Under the pieces are notes generated by a model, which did not search any database, had not been told where the DNA came from, and saw nothing but the letters and a program-made list of their open reading frames with translations. Position numbers and translations under genes: made by a program. From Agarophyton chilense (taxonomy: Eukaryota > Rhodophyta > Florideophyceae > Gracilariales > Gracilariaceae), in the NCBI GenBank assembly GCA_030374765.1, contig JARGXX010000061.1, positions 1 to 62,286 of the forward strand: DNA of 62,286 nt, written 5' to 3'. Positions 11,162-21,340 of the stretch are shown here, piece after piece; the stretch's first letter is position 1, and each line of letters opens with the position of its first letter.

Positions 11162-12056
11162 TCGACTCTTCGCAGACGTCACGCTCTACTAACATTTATT
11201 TGGATTCAAGAAGATTCCCTACTGCGACAGGTGCGCGATCTACGACTAACGCTCATCTGGATTCAAGAAGTTATTTTGTTTTGCGACAGGCGTGTACCCT
11301 GCGGACTTCCTCCTTGGTGGCGAAAACATATCGCGTTTGTTAGTACCCCCTTGGCACGAGACCGGGAAGTCTGCCAAATCCTGCTCTCCGTCCGTAGAGT
11401 ACGGAGGTCGATGAATTGGGCTTGGAAGTGTAGGAGCAACCGTACTACACCGCACGACCGCGCTACTTTCCCGCAAGAGGCTAGCTTGGGTCAACTGGGG
11501 GAAGTGTATCTTGACGACACCCCTCCTTGGGACGCCTCGTAGGGACTAAAAGCGCCGGACTCTGAAGTGCGCAGAGTTCGGTAGGTAATCAAAGCGTACC
11601 TCACCTGGAGAGAGTAACCAGGGTCCAGGGGATCATCCTTTAGGGTAGCGGAGGTAGTTTCTCCCGCCAGTGCGCCCGCCTACCTCGAGCAAGTCTCGGT
11701 AGGTTCAATCAAGAAGTTTCAACCCGAAGTCGAGAAGTTTGTCTGTTCCGGGTACGCCTTCTGCCACTGCCCGTGAGTATACTCCAAGCGTGGGAGCACC
11801 CGAGCTCCGCTTGTGATCGCGTACGAGACGCGTCTCGGTGAGCGTTGCAGGCTACGTCAAAAGTCTCCGCTGTCGTCCTCGCTGTCGAACGTTTGAGTTG
11901 GGATACTCCGTTCGGGCAAGCTCGGCCACGAATTCATCACTGCTCGTGGCCCTTTTCTTAAACTTCCCAAGGCATTGAGTCCCTCACTCTGCTTCCCTCT
12001 ACTAATTAATTTCGTTTGGTTCCGTTCTATCTGCTTCGTGGATAACAGACTGAAAT
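11162..12056 (+). other. Copia-1 untranslated leader
   Basis: About 900 bp between primer site and gag start with no long ORF in the polyprotein frame. A short imperfect direct repeat around GGATTCAAGAAG occurs near 11203 and 11263. Leaders of this kind carry the packaging signal, but none can be pinpointed here. Confidence 0.6.
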
Positions 12057-15000
12057 ATGTCGGACACGGAAATGGAATCCGAAAGTACTACCGGGATGAA
12101 AATCCCTCGTTTTCATGGAAGGCGTGGTGATGATTATGCCCTATGGCGCCATCGCCTTCGTGCTGCATGCCGTGTTAAAGGTGTGTGGAACGTTGTGGAA
12201 TCCGATTCTGGATATTCAGCAACTACTGAAGCAACATCGGATACCGCTATTGATAGCGCTCGAGTTGTCGCCAAGCGCGAGAAGGCATGTGGAATCATAA
12301 TATGCGCCTTGGGTGATGCGCCACTTCGTGTGGTCATGGATGTCGACGACGACCCGGCGCGCATGCTCGCATTACTTGATGCACGGTATGCGTCCAATCG
12401 TACTGTATCCAGAATTGCTGTGCAGACTCAACTATTCCGTATGGGATACAATGGTCAGAATATGTCAGGCTATGTGGACCAGTACACGGCGTTATTTGCT
12501 CAGTTAGAGCGCATGGGAAAGGATGCGGCAGTACCCGAGTCGCACAAAGCTCCCATGTTACTTGCTTCTATTGATCCCAATTGCACACTGGAGTCTACTG
12601 CTGCAGCTCTTCGAACCAAGGATATCGCTGAGCTTACATGGGACTACGTGGCCACGACCCTCATAGATGAATACAACGCGAAACAGGTGTCTGCAAGGCC
12701 GTCTGGACGTAGTTCACGTCGCAAGAAGAAGGGCAGGAAAAAATCTGGTCGACATTCTGAATCGACTAATCGTACCCGCAGTAGTGCAAACAACGAAGAT
12801 GAGGAGTCTGATGGTCACTCCGACATTGAGTCTACTGCTCGTGCACTTGCTGCCGCCTTGAGATCGTCATCATTTGATCGTTCTGGATCGAGCAATGGAC
12901 ATCATTGCGACTTCTGTGATCGCGATGGACACACACAAGATCGTTGCTTTATGAATCCGGACAACCCGGACAACCACTTGCCGCAGAGTATCCTCGATAA
13001 ACTGTCGCCACAACCCAAGCGAATGGGTGGCAGTAGTGGTAGAAGCGCCTCGAGCAAGTCTTCTGGAAAGTCTGGAAAAATCGAAATTGCTGGTGCAACT
13101 GTGGAAAGGACCACTATAGTTCCGCCGAATGACCTGAGTACCTACGCAGACAGCGGTGCGACAGTACATTGCTTCCATTCTGTTTGTGCGTTCGTGCCCG
13201 GTTCACTTGAACCTTGCGACGAAAGGACAGTGATGCTTGCCGATAACACATCTGTTGTATCTAAACAACGCGGAGAGGTGATCATTCCTTTGGACAATGC
13301 GAACATACGTCTGAGTGATGCCCTACTGACCCCCGCTCTGGGATACAACTTGGTTTCAACCGGGTGTTTGGCCGACAAAGGTATTGAGTCGCTCTTCGGT
13401 CGTCATAGTGTACGTTTGACGCTAGAGTCAAATGGTTTTGAGGTGGGCATTGGTGATCGTGACAAGGTATCTCGCATGTACACACTGCCTCAACCTTTAG
13501 GGCATGCTGGCGTGGAACTTGCGCTTTCGACAAAGTCTACGGAGACTCAACTGTGGCACCGACGACTGGCTCACATCAACCAACGTGATCTGCAACATGT
13601 ACACAAGTACGCAGATGGAGTGCCGCACTTGTGTGACATGGAGGAGGTATGCCGAGCATGTCGACTTGGCAAGGCTCATAAGCTTCCGTTCCCAGGTCAC
13701 TTTGAACATGCATCCGCGGTTGGTGACATTGTGCACTCGGATATTATAGGTCCTCTGGAAAAGTCTTTTCCGGAAAAGTTTCAATATGCATGTACATTCC
13801 TCGATGATCACTCACGGTATGTGTTCCTAGGTCTGGTGATCCATCGCAGTGCTCTTAGTGATGTGTTTGTGGGTATTGCGGCAAAGTTTAAGCAGCTTGG
13901 AGGAGTGCATATCAAAAGTTTGCACTCGGACGGTGCAGAAGAATATATTGCCCTGCAAGAGAACTGGGCAGCAGAACATGGCCTCACTTCTTTCTCTGCT
14001 CCATACACCCCCGAACACAACGCTATAGCTGAGCGCATCAATCGTACCATGGTGGAAGCTGCTCGATCGTTGCTGATCCAAGCCGATCTACCAGAATGTT
14101 TGTGGCCATATGCGCTGAAACATGTTATCTTTGTGCGTAATCGAGTGCAACATTCTACTGTTAACAACAGTCCCTACTTTCTGGTAACTGGAAATAAACC
14201 TTTGTTGAAGCACGTGCGTGTGTTTGGATGCACTGCATTCGTGCTAAGGACTCCGCGTGGACCCAAGTTCGAGTCTCGTGCACTTGAGGGAGTGTACTTG
14301 GAGACTCTTGAGCATGGTGTGTACAAGGTACTCGTCGTTGATAATGATGGTACTCCGCGTATTATTGAGTCACGACATGTTACTTTTGATGAATCCAAGT
14401 TCCCTGGCGCATCATCTCTTGCCAACTACATGGATGATGAAAGTGCGTCAGATGCTGACTATAGCTCTGATATGGGATTATGTGATAGCATTGATGACGA
14501 ATCGGATACCTTCTCCGTGGATAATGTTGAGGAGGAGGTGGTTCATGACGGATCCTCGCACCTGATTCCAACACTCAGGCAGTCGGAGTCAGACTCCGGC
14601 AGCAATGAAGACGATGCACAGGATTCCGAAAGTGATGACGAAAGTGCTGCTGATGACCTTGATACATCTGCCAACGCTGATACGGAACCACGCTACCCGC
14701 GGCGCACGCGCCGTCAACCTCTGAGGTGGTTCATGGCAGGGTCTACTCACTGTACATCGCAAGTCAAAGTCACTACTAGTGATGAGCCCTCACTCAAGGA
14801 GGCAATGTCCGCCAGTGCGGAGGAGCGTACCATGTGGCAAGCAGCCGTCGATGAAGAGTTTTCATCATTGGAGTCGAAGCAAACTTGGAAACCTGATGAC
14901 TCTCCTGCTTCACAACCACTACCAACTCACGTCATACTGAAGGTAAAGCGCAATGCTGATGGGTCAGTTGAACGTTTTAAGGCTCGTGTTGTAGCCGGTG

Positions 15001-16358
15001 GAAACCACCAAACATATGGTCAGGACTACATGGAGACTTATGCACCAGTTGTTTCGTTCTCTTTGGTTCGCATATTCTTGTATCTGACGTTATGCTTGCG
15101 CATGTATGTGGTACAGGTGGATGTGAAGACTGCGTTTCTCAATGGCGAACTTGAGGAAGATGTGTGGATCATGTCACCTCGAGGTATACCTGGCGTGACT
15201 TCACGATGCTTCAAATTGCTCAAGGCTATCTATGGACTGAAGCAAGCGCACTTGGCATGGCACAACAAACTATGCGAGGATATGAAAAGCATATGTTTTG
15301 AAGAGTTACCGAGTGCACCTTGCGTGTTTCGCCGCCAAAACGAGAGCAATGAGGATGCGTTCGTGCTAGTTTATGTGGATGACTTGCTAATATTCACAAC
15401 TTCTGCCATGGAACGTGATGCGATTTTGGAGGAGCTTAAGTCGTTTTACGAGCTGCGTGTGGCGGACGAAGTGAACTTGTACCTCGGCGTTGAATTCAAA
15501 TGGACTTTAGATTCAGATGGTCGACCTGTGTCGCTGTATCTTGGTCAGTCACTGTACACGGAAAGCGTGTTGCGCCGTTTCGGGTTTCAGCGATCCAAGC
15601 CGGCATGCACCCCTATGGTAGAATCTTTTTTTACCGGGTGGACATCTGAGAAAGACAAATCCATCCAGGATACTCAGCTGTACCAGCAGATCATTGGATC
15701 GCTTTTGTATTTGGCACTGAGAACTCGGTTGGATATATTAGCACCCGTCCTAATCTTGGCTCGTTTTCAGAAATCGCCCACGGCCTACTGTCACAAGGCA
15801 GCAAAGCGGGTTCTTCGTTACCTTCGCGGTACAACTGAACATGGTGTGCACTATCACTCTGGCATGGTGAAACTGGAGGCGTACGTTGACTCTGACTACG
15901 CTGCGGACACGCGTGATCGCAAGTCAATGTCTGGTTTCTTAGTGAAGCTTGGCAAAGCGACATGTATGTGGGGCGCAAGAAAACAGGCTTCGGTGGCGTT
16001 GTCTACCGGCGAGGCCGAGTATTATGCTTTGACGCTTGCGTGTCAGGAGGTCATTTGGTTGAAGCGTGTGCTTAAGGAGATTGGATGGAAAGTGCAAGGT
16101 GCTGTGCCCATTCGTTCGGACAACCAGTGCGCCATTGACTGGGCAACTGGTGAACGCTGTCCGTCGGGTCGCGCTAAGCACATTGACGTTAAGTTGCACT
16201 TCGTTCGGGAACTAGTCAAGGATTGTCACATCAATGTGACGTACGTTCCAAGTGAAGACAATGATGCGGACTTCTTAACTAAACCACTTGGCCCAGGTCT
16301 TCACAACAATAACGCGGACCGTGTTGGACTTGGCCGACCAGTCGAGGAGGAGTGTTGA
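12057..16358 (+). CDS. Copia-1 Gag-Pol polyprotein (intact)
   Basis: This 1433-aa ORF starts at an ATG after in-frame stops. Gag occupies about residues 1-280 and is followed by a CCHC zinc knuckle (C284, C287, H292, C297). The aspartic protease motif is YADSGA with catalytic D365. The GAG-pre-integrase HHCC region (LAHIN, then CRACRLG) lies near 505-545. Integrase acidic residues are D562 (HSDIIGPL), D625 (HSDGAEE) and E659 (AIAERIN). Reverse transcriptase has DVKTAFLNGEL and the catalytic YVDD at 1106-1109. RNase H shows DSDYAADTRDRKS and LSTGEAEYYAL. All catalytic residues are present, and gag and pol share one frame as usual for copia. The TGA stop lies inside the right LTR, so the polypurine tract is also coding (VEEEC). 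The element is probably competent; expression was not testable. Confidence 0.97.
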   Translation: MSDTEMESESTTGMKIPRFHGRRGDDYALWRHRLRAACRVKGVWNVVESDSGYSATTEATSDTAIDSARVVAKREKACGIIICALGDAPLRVVMDVDDDPARMLALLDARYASNRTVSRIAVQTQLFRMGYNGQNMSGYVDQYTALFAQLERMGKDAAVPESHKAPMLLASIDPNCTLESTAAALRTKDIAELTWDYVATTLIDEYNAKQVSARPSGRSSRRKKKGRKKSGRHSESTNRTRSSANNEDEESDGHSDIESTARALAAALRSSSFDRSGSSNGHHCDFCDRDGHTQDRCFMNPDNPDNHLPQSILDKLSPQPKRMGGSSGRSASSKSSGKSGKIEIAGATVERTTIVPPNDLSTYADSGATVHCFHSVCAFVPGSLEPCDERTVMLADNTSVVSKQRGEVIIPLDNANIRLSDALLTPALGYNLVSTGCLADKGIESLFGRHSVRLTLESNGFEVGIGDRDKVSRMYTLPQPLGHAGVELALSTKSTETQLWHRRLAHINQRDLQHVHKYADGVPHLCDMEEVCRACRLGKAHKLPFPGHFEHASAVGDIVHSDIIGPLEKSFPEKFQYACTFLDDHSRYVFLGLVIHRSALSDVFVGIAAKFKQLGGVHIKSLHSDGAEEYIALQENWAAEHGLTSFSAPYTPEHNAIAERINRTMVEAARSLLIQADLPECLWPYALKHVIFVRNRVQHSTVNNSPYFLVTGNKPLLKHVRVFGCTAFVLRTPRGPKFESRALEGVYLETLEHGVYKVLVVDNDGTPRIIESRHVTFDESKFPGASSLANYMDDESASDADYSSDMGLCDSIDDESDTFSVDNVEEEVVHDGSSHLIPTLRQSESDSGSNEDDAQDSESDDESAADDLDTSANADTEPRYPRRTRRQPLRWFMAGSTHCTSQVKVTTSDEPSLKEAMSASAEERTMWQAAVDEEFSSLESKQTWKPDDSPASQPLPTHVILKVKRNADGSVERFKARVVAGGNHQTYGQDYMETYAPVVSFSLVRIFLYLTLCLRMYVVQVDVKTAFLNGELEEDVWIMSPRGIPGVTSRCFKLLKAIYGLKQAHLAWHNKLCEDMKSICFEELPSAPCVFRRQNESNEDAFVLVYVDDLLIFTTSAMERDAILEELKSFYELRVADEVNLYLGVEFKWTLDSDGRPVSLYLGQSLYTESVLRRFGFQRSKPACTPMVESFFTGWTSEKDKSIQDTQLYQQIIGSLLYLALRTRLDILAPVLILARFQKSPTAYCHKAAKRVLRYLRGTTEHGVHYHSGMVKLEAYVDSDYAADTRDRKSMSGFLVKLGKATCMWGARKQASVALSTGEAEYYALTLACQEVIWLKRVLKEIGWKVQGAVPIRSDNQCAIDWATGERCPSGRAKHIDVKLHFVRELVKDCHINVTYVPSEDNDADFLTKPLGPGLHNNNADRVGLGRPVEEEC
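16344..16352 (+). promoter_or_regulatory. Polypurine tract of Copia-1
   Basis: GAGGAGGAG abuts the start of the right LTR (TGTTGA), the expected place and composition for the plus-strand primer. It doubles as codons for the last residues of Pol. Confidence 0.8.
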
Positions 16359-17026
16359 GGTTTGGTCGACTGTGCCCCCAAGCCCTTTGGAGTGTTGGAA
16401 ATAGTGGAAAACAAAAAGTGGATTTAAGCATGGGCACTTTTGGGCACCCTCCGCGGAAAAACGCATATGCGCCTCATCTCAATCTCAACGTGAAACGGCC
16501 ATCTGATTGGCTACTGCAAATGCCCTCATGCAACGTGGTATGGACAAGTGGTCTGGTTCTAATGGGGCGTGTTGGGGCTTCGGCCCAAGTGGAGCGATTT
16601 GATTGGACGAGAGCGCTGAATGAGCACGGGCTATGCAGTTGGAGAGAATGTGCGAATGTGGGCTGGATACGGGGTTTGGCCGTAACAGCCGAATCTGGGC
16701 TGCGCGGGGTGGTTGGCACTGGCGCACCACTTTGGATGATTTTTTTGAGTTTTTATTTGATATGCTTCATGTTTGAAATTGTTTTGGCGCGCAACTCCTC
16801 GTCGCACAGTGGCAAGGTGTGAGACGTGGGTGACCCGCCGACGGTCAGCACCGGCGGCGGAACTGCGTGCGAGGTAGATATAGTTTTCAATGACGGTCGC
16901 CAACGATCGAAGTAAATTGTCAAGGCTGACTACCTTCCTTTGTTTCTCTTCTTTTATTTTTCTCTTCTTCTCGTCTTTTCCCCCTCTTCTTCCTTTTCCT
17001 TTACCTAACCTGCGCTCACGTTGTGA
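16353..17026 (+). repeat. 3' LTR of Copia-1
   Basis: This 674-bp copy of the left LTR is one base shorter in a T-run. It is followed directly by the second ATGCA of the target duplication. Confidence 0.92.
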
Positions 17027-17475
17027 ATGCAAATGATGGGAAGAGCTCGTAGGGCTGAATTAGACAATTACGGGGAGGGATATATCAACACTTCAGAAGC
17101 TGATGTCTTGTACTACCTTTCCCTCCTCAGCAACCAGTTACATATTTAGTATCAGTTTATATCCAGTATTACTGACTTGCTACACACTGAAGTTGCGACC
17201 CTATCCGTTTCTTCTGTAACAGAAGGATCTGAATGGTTGTGTCACACTTACCTCTATGTGAGAATGGTGAAAGACCTCACCTTGTACGGAATTGATGCTA
17301 ATGAAACTCATGATGACAAGGCGTTGGAGCGGTAAAGAGCGCAGGTAATTCATGCCGCAGCATTAGAGCTCCACCGCTGAAGACTGGTCATGTAAAACAA
17401 GAATACAGGGGAAGTAAGTGGTACAGCTCTTGGGAGAGTGGCATTCGACTTTGCTAAGAATCACAATGGCAAAAG
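17027..17475 (+). pseudogene. BRR2: BRR2/SNRNP200-like Ski2-type helicase relic (motif VI into the following domain)
   Basis: In a single frame from 17028 the translation reads MQMMGRARRAELDNYGEGY, then VLYYLSLLSNQLHI, stop, YQFISSITDLLHTEVATL, then EGSEWLCHTYLYVRM, TLYGIDANE, stop, RAQVIHAAALELHR. This matches the first cassette of the spliceosomal helicase BRR2 from QMxGRAGR through the winged-helix start. Live enzymes unwind U4/U6 in the spliceosome. Stops at 17140 (TAG), 17333 (TAA), 17377 (TGA) and 17392 (TAA) interrupt it, yet no frameshift is needed over ~150 codons. The motif VI glycine of GRAGR is Arg here. Only a fragment survives, so it is a partial duplicate and not the organism's only BRR2. 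Confidence 0.75.
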
Positions 17476-17667
17476 GCCAACTTTAAGAATAACACAGTCG
17501 CACACTTGGATTCTATGAGCAACAGTGGGCAAGAGTGGATCTCCAGGGGTACGAGGAAACCTCTTGAGGTCGGGTCTTGATGAGGCCGCAGCAATGGGCC
17601 AGAAGTCCAAGGCCGAAAATGGGTCTGCAGATGACGTCATTGTGCTGCAGCAGACGAACTCAGATGA

Positions 17668-18660
17668 CTACTGAGTAAAGCCCTGCTTGTTCCTGATGAG
17701 AGTTCTCTCTCCGGATAGGGAATAGATAATTCTGTATTCGGCGCCGTTGTGTTTCTCCAACTTAGAACTGTTTGGTAACCATTTATAGTGCCACGTTTCT
17801 ATCTGAAAAGTATGGTTTACCTGAAATGTTCGAATTTCACCTTCTGGTGTTGCACCGTGTTCGGGAGCTGAGATGTTTTCCTCGTGCCGCATCAGTGATT
17901 CATCGTTCTTGTCACGACAAACGAATTTATTGGCTTCGTTGTTTCTCACTTTGGTTTTCTTCTGTTTGTACTTAGCCCTTCGGCTTTTAATTTCTTTTGC
18001 TCTATTAAATTCCTTGCTTCTGTACCGCCTCTTCTTCATTGCCGATTTAGAAACTCCAAGACGAGAAGAAAACGTGGTTCCTTGAGTACGGAGATTTGAT
18101 GAGTTTTGGAGCCAGGTTTTCGGGGTTTCTATCTTATGGGCTGTTAGTTTTGTCATTATGTCATGTTCTGGATCACGATAGATGTTCATCACGAAAAATT
18201 TTGTCCCGTGCGGTACCAAATCATTCAGAACGCAGACGTGCTGTTCAAAGTTAGAAACAGGGCTTTTGGAATGGCTCGATTATGTTTCGATGATTATGGC
18301 CGAGCCTGTACCGTGTTGTGAACTTTGGCTCGATGACTCTTTTTCGAAAGACATTCTGCAAAAACGGAATGAACCGTACCCTTCTTCCATTTCTCCTTTG
18401 TTGAAGAAAGCGGCACACCGCAGATACCATGAATTGGTTTCCGACAAGATACACAACGATGACCATAATGCAGACCAATAACACCGTGTTCCACCCGGCA
18501 CTTTGAAACGGCGTGGTCGATACAGACGAACTCTTCAGGCATTGGTAATGTGTGTTTTCGTGCCTCTTCTGGAACAAACCTGACGTGAAGGACTGATCGC
18601 TCTTTTTCTAAGTTTCGAAGAATCGAAGTTGCAGATAATCCACTTGCGATATCCAAATTT
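17668..18660 (-). pseudogene. Unknown Cys/His-motif gene family, copy B (broken)
   Basis: Reverse-strand pieces 18656-18294 and 18219-17668 share a pattern with 51220-52138. First comes F-x-C-I, then KCRV, VIG, and H-x-C-x2-C-x2-PI-x2-ICG (here HRCVSCRKPIHGICG). Next comes a Lys/Arg-rich stretch (MKKRRYRSKEFNRAKEIK). Last is a C-terminal block with F-x-V-x-HT and a region ending near RTLIRNKQG. The Cys/His cluster suggests a small zinc-binding fold and the basic stretch suggests nucleic-acid binding; both are inference. A stop and a frame change separate the pieces. I do not recognise the family. Being multicopy and eroded, it may belong to a transposon or an expanded lineage-specific family. 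Confidence 0.5.
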
Positions 18661-19371
18661 CGTGTCCCTCGATGTGCACCAAGCAGAGGTTGACAGTTGT
18701 ACTTTTCGCGTCCTCCTCACACCGTACAGCGGAACACCGGAACACCCTCGCGCACTCGCACACTGCTTTGCTGTGCGAAAACCAATCTTGCTTGGAAGGA
18801 TTTTATCATATTCTATATTCATGGACGAGGATTTTCAAGACGGGTGGTGGATATGTGAACAAGGCGGGTAGCTTTTCAGCCATTCCGGATAGCCATCATA
18901 TACCTAGAAATTCAGGGCGTGTGAATCGGTACTGGACAAATGGTAGCTCAGCATGAAACAAACTTTAGTCTCTGAGGGTCGATGAGGAAATCCTCTTTTG
19001 CGAACCGACGTCAATGACCCTTTTTATAGGGGTCCCGTCAGTCTTCTCTAAACTTACAACTAGAATTTGAATTAAGCTCTCGGGCCCTGTTGGCACTGTC
19101 CCTTCTACAATTGCCGGGAACCTTGAATCGAGACAACCCATTCAAATGCAGGCCAGAAACGAAGTTTCTGTCTTGCAAAGTGAGTGCAATTCTGTCTGTC
19201 TTGCCCTGCCTAGAAGGACCTCCAAACCTTAACCTATCGATTCAGAGCAGAATCGAAGATTCTGAGTGCTGACAATTAGCATTAATCTGTACATACGTGC
19301 ATCGTGTTAAATCGTACTCAGTGCAGACCTTTGACCAATGACAACTTGTTGCACAGCAGCTGCAGTCAAGG
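18661..19371. other. Unassigned DNA
   Basis: Short overlapping ORFs only; none has a recognisable motif on either strand. Confidence 0.4.
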
Positions 19372-19772
19372 GACAGTTTCGAACAATGGTGAGGGCACTT
19401 CACACAGAAATATTGAGGTAACTCTGGACTTGGTCCACAACCATACCGCTGAAATGCATTAGAACTTTGTTGGACACGGTTTTCGTGGCATGGAGAAATT
19501 GGCACCCACGACGTACTATCTTACGGAAGATAAAGGCAAAACGCTTGTGAACAACATGGGGTGTGGCAATACGCTTATTTGTATTTATACGATTGTGCGA
19601 AAGTTTTTCTGTGACATTGTTTCGTACACGGCGCACGAAATGGGCGTGGATGGGTTTCGATTTGATCTGGCGTCGGTGCTCCGTCGCGATATGGACTGCA
19701 ATTTGATGGAGAAGCCGCCAGTGATTGATCCCATCACGACACAAGGCAATTGCTTCTTCAGTTCTTGTCAAG
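19372..19772 (+). pseudogene. Isoamylase-type starch debranching enzyme relic (GH13)
   Basis: About 130 codons match the core of plant/algal isoamylase. FRTMVRALHTE is followed, after a one-base slip near 19410, by IEVTLDLVHNHTAE (GH13 conserved region I), then a TAG at 19460-19462. After that come GFRGMEKLAPTTYYLTEDKG, GCGNTL and VDGFRFDLASVLRRD, the region II motif holding the nucleophile Asp. Intact isoamylases trim branched glucan in starch crystallisation, which in red algae would be cytosolic floridean starch. Both ends are missing, with one frameshift and one stop, so it is a relic of a duplicated copy. Family call is confident from the two conserved regions in correct order and spacing. 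Confidence 0.75.
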
Positions 19773-20184
19773 AAGTTCGGTCATAGTCGCTCTTGTACCA
19801 ATGAAGCCGTTCAATAACTTTGTTCCACTTTAGCGAATTACGGTGTTATGAAGAAATGAAAGCTGATCACAATGCACAAAGAGCTTGGAGTAGCATCTTT
19901 TGTTTGAGAACATTTCCCCAGACGTGGTATCTATTTGGCTCGGTGAGAAGACAAAGGAAGACTCTCCAATGTGCGCCCTGCAAGACAAAAACAATCTTAA
20001 AACACTGAATGGGAGGTTGCTCAACGCAGGGCGTTGTTTTGAAGATCGAATCAGATGCCCAAGAGGTCTGCAATACCGCAGGAGGTGGAAAGCAACAGAA
20101 TGGAAGGCATTTGTAATTCAACTGAGCCTCGTAGTCCTTGACGGCATTCTTTTATCGAACCTTTTGACGGGATGAAAGCTTTTC

Positions 20185-20448
20185 GTGGATCTCTCCCAGA
20201 TTCTTTCCCATTGGAGTTGGTCCGAAATGGACGTAGCTACCGTAGAGTCACTTGCTTGCCAATTTTATCACCACTTTGTGCAATCTTTCTTCCAGTATAA
20301 ACCAGAAAGACCACACCTCTGCAAATATGTACATCATCTTCTCCTGCACTTGGAGGAATCAGGAATCTGTCAGACCTTGTGGACCTCTTGCGCTAATGTC
20401 ACAATGGAGTATCGAGAACTTTGTTGGATGTATGTAAAGGAGCCGTAA
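20185..20448 (+). other. ORF with weak resemblance to a transposase C-terminal region
   Basis: An 87-codon ORF whose stretch YVHHLLLHLEESGICQTLW resembles, loosely, the HxLLH...GPLW segment near the end of CACTA/KDZ-type transposase proteins. No catalytic motif is seen. It could equally be a chance ORF. Confidence 0.2.
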
Positions 20449-20722
20449 CTCTACTTACAGGTTTGATGCGTCTGTCGTTGACATCGTGAAGCTGAAGGAG
20501 GCCGTGAAAATTTACTGTCATAGATATGGCCTTAAACTTCCTCTCCTTGAAGCTAATGTACGTGAAAGACAGAGTTTTCTGCAAAGAAGTTAAGCTCCCG
20601 AAGTCGAAGGACTTACATTCTGTCACCCTCAGAAGTATTTTAAGTATTCTTCCCATTCAAAGGCTATCAATCATAGCATCCAAAGGCTGTTACTGAGCTA
20701 CTATGAAAGAAGGGGAAACGTT

Positions 20723-21340
20723 TTGGGGGACGCCGTAGCAGCGAAAGCCACAATTACTTTGGAGATTGAGAGACACGACCGTGTTAAAGCATGGGCACGA
20801 CTTCTTGACGAAAAAGTTAATGACCAGTACGTCACCAGATACATCTGCAGCCTTATGCGTCAGTTCCATGAAAACACTAGATCCGCTTGCTTTGGTGCCG
20901 CAAACATTCAGGGATCCGAGGAAAACGAAGTCTTTGTGTACTACCGGAAATTTTTGCTCTTCTTTGTGAATGCTGTTTTAGGGGAGAATAATCTACTTTG
21001 CCTGATTCAATGGGCAACAAAGAACTTGAAAAATGGCGAGCAAGGACAGATAACTGTAACAGGTTGTCGAAGCGAAGGAGAAGTGTTCCGTGGACTTTCG
21101 ACACAGCTAGTGTCTGTGTTGTCGAACCAGATATCGATCAAAGAACAGATTGTGCAGAAGAAAAAGAGAAAGGAGAAAGGAGCCTACTTTGTTGATGCAC
21201 TACAGAATTCTTATTACCATACGAAACCAATAAGACATAGTTCTCTCTCACATATTTTTTCTTCTCCAAGGACTTGTATAAACTTATTATATATACAGCT
21301 TTCGCGGGATGCACTTTCTTTTGAAACCTGGAAATTTTAA
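20723..21340 (+). CDS. Hypothetical ORF, unknown
   Basis: A 205-codon open frame (opening at a TTG; the true start is unclear) with a globular, mixed helix-like composition (for example VTRYICSLMRQFHENTRS and ENNLLCLIQWATKNLKNG). No known motif. It follows the weak transposase-like ORF and may be part of the same decayed element. Codon content is not clearly distinguishable from chance. Confidence 0.25.
   Translation: MGDAVAAKATITLEIERHDRVKAWARLLDEKVNDQYVTRYICSLMRQFHENTRSACFGAANIQGSEENEVFVYYRKFLLFFVNAVLGENNLLCLIQWATKNLKNGEQGQITVTGCRSEGEVFRGLSTQLVSVLSNQISIKEQIVQKKKRKEKGAYFVDALQNSYYHTKPIRHSSLSHIFSSPRTCINLLYIQLSRDALSFETWKF

Larger units (their letters stand above)
10469..17026 (+). mobile_element. 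Complete Ty1/copia LTR retrotransposon (Copia-1)
   Basis: A 6558-bp element with near-identical LTRs (10469-11143 and 16353-17026), flanked by a 5-bp duplication ATGCA (10464-10468 and 17027-17031). Inside are a primer-binding site directly after the left LTR, a ~900-bp leader, one uninterrupted 1433-aa gag-pol ORF and a purine tract (GAGGAGGAG) against the right LTR. By eye the LTRs differ only in a T-run (8 versus 7 Ts near 10855 and 16742), so insertion was recent and the element may still be mobile. The LTRs begin TGTTGA and end TTGTGA rather than in the usual CA. It sits inside a BRR2-like helicase relic. Confidence 0.95.

Noticed and set aside
10601..11182. A 193-aa minus-strand ORF (with a matching one at 16631-17032) rich in Lys/Arg/Glu.
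   Set aside because: It is the complement of the LTR pyrimidine tract and appears twice only because the LTR is duplicated.
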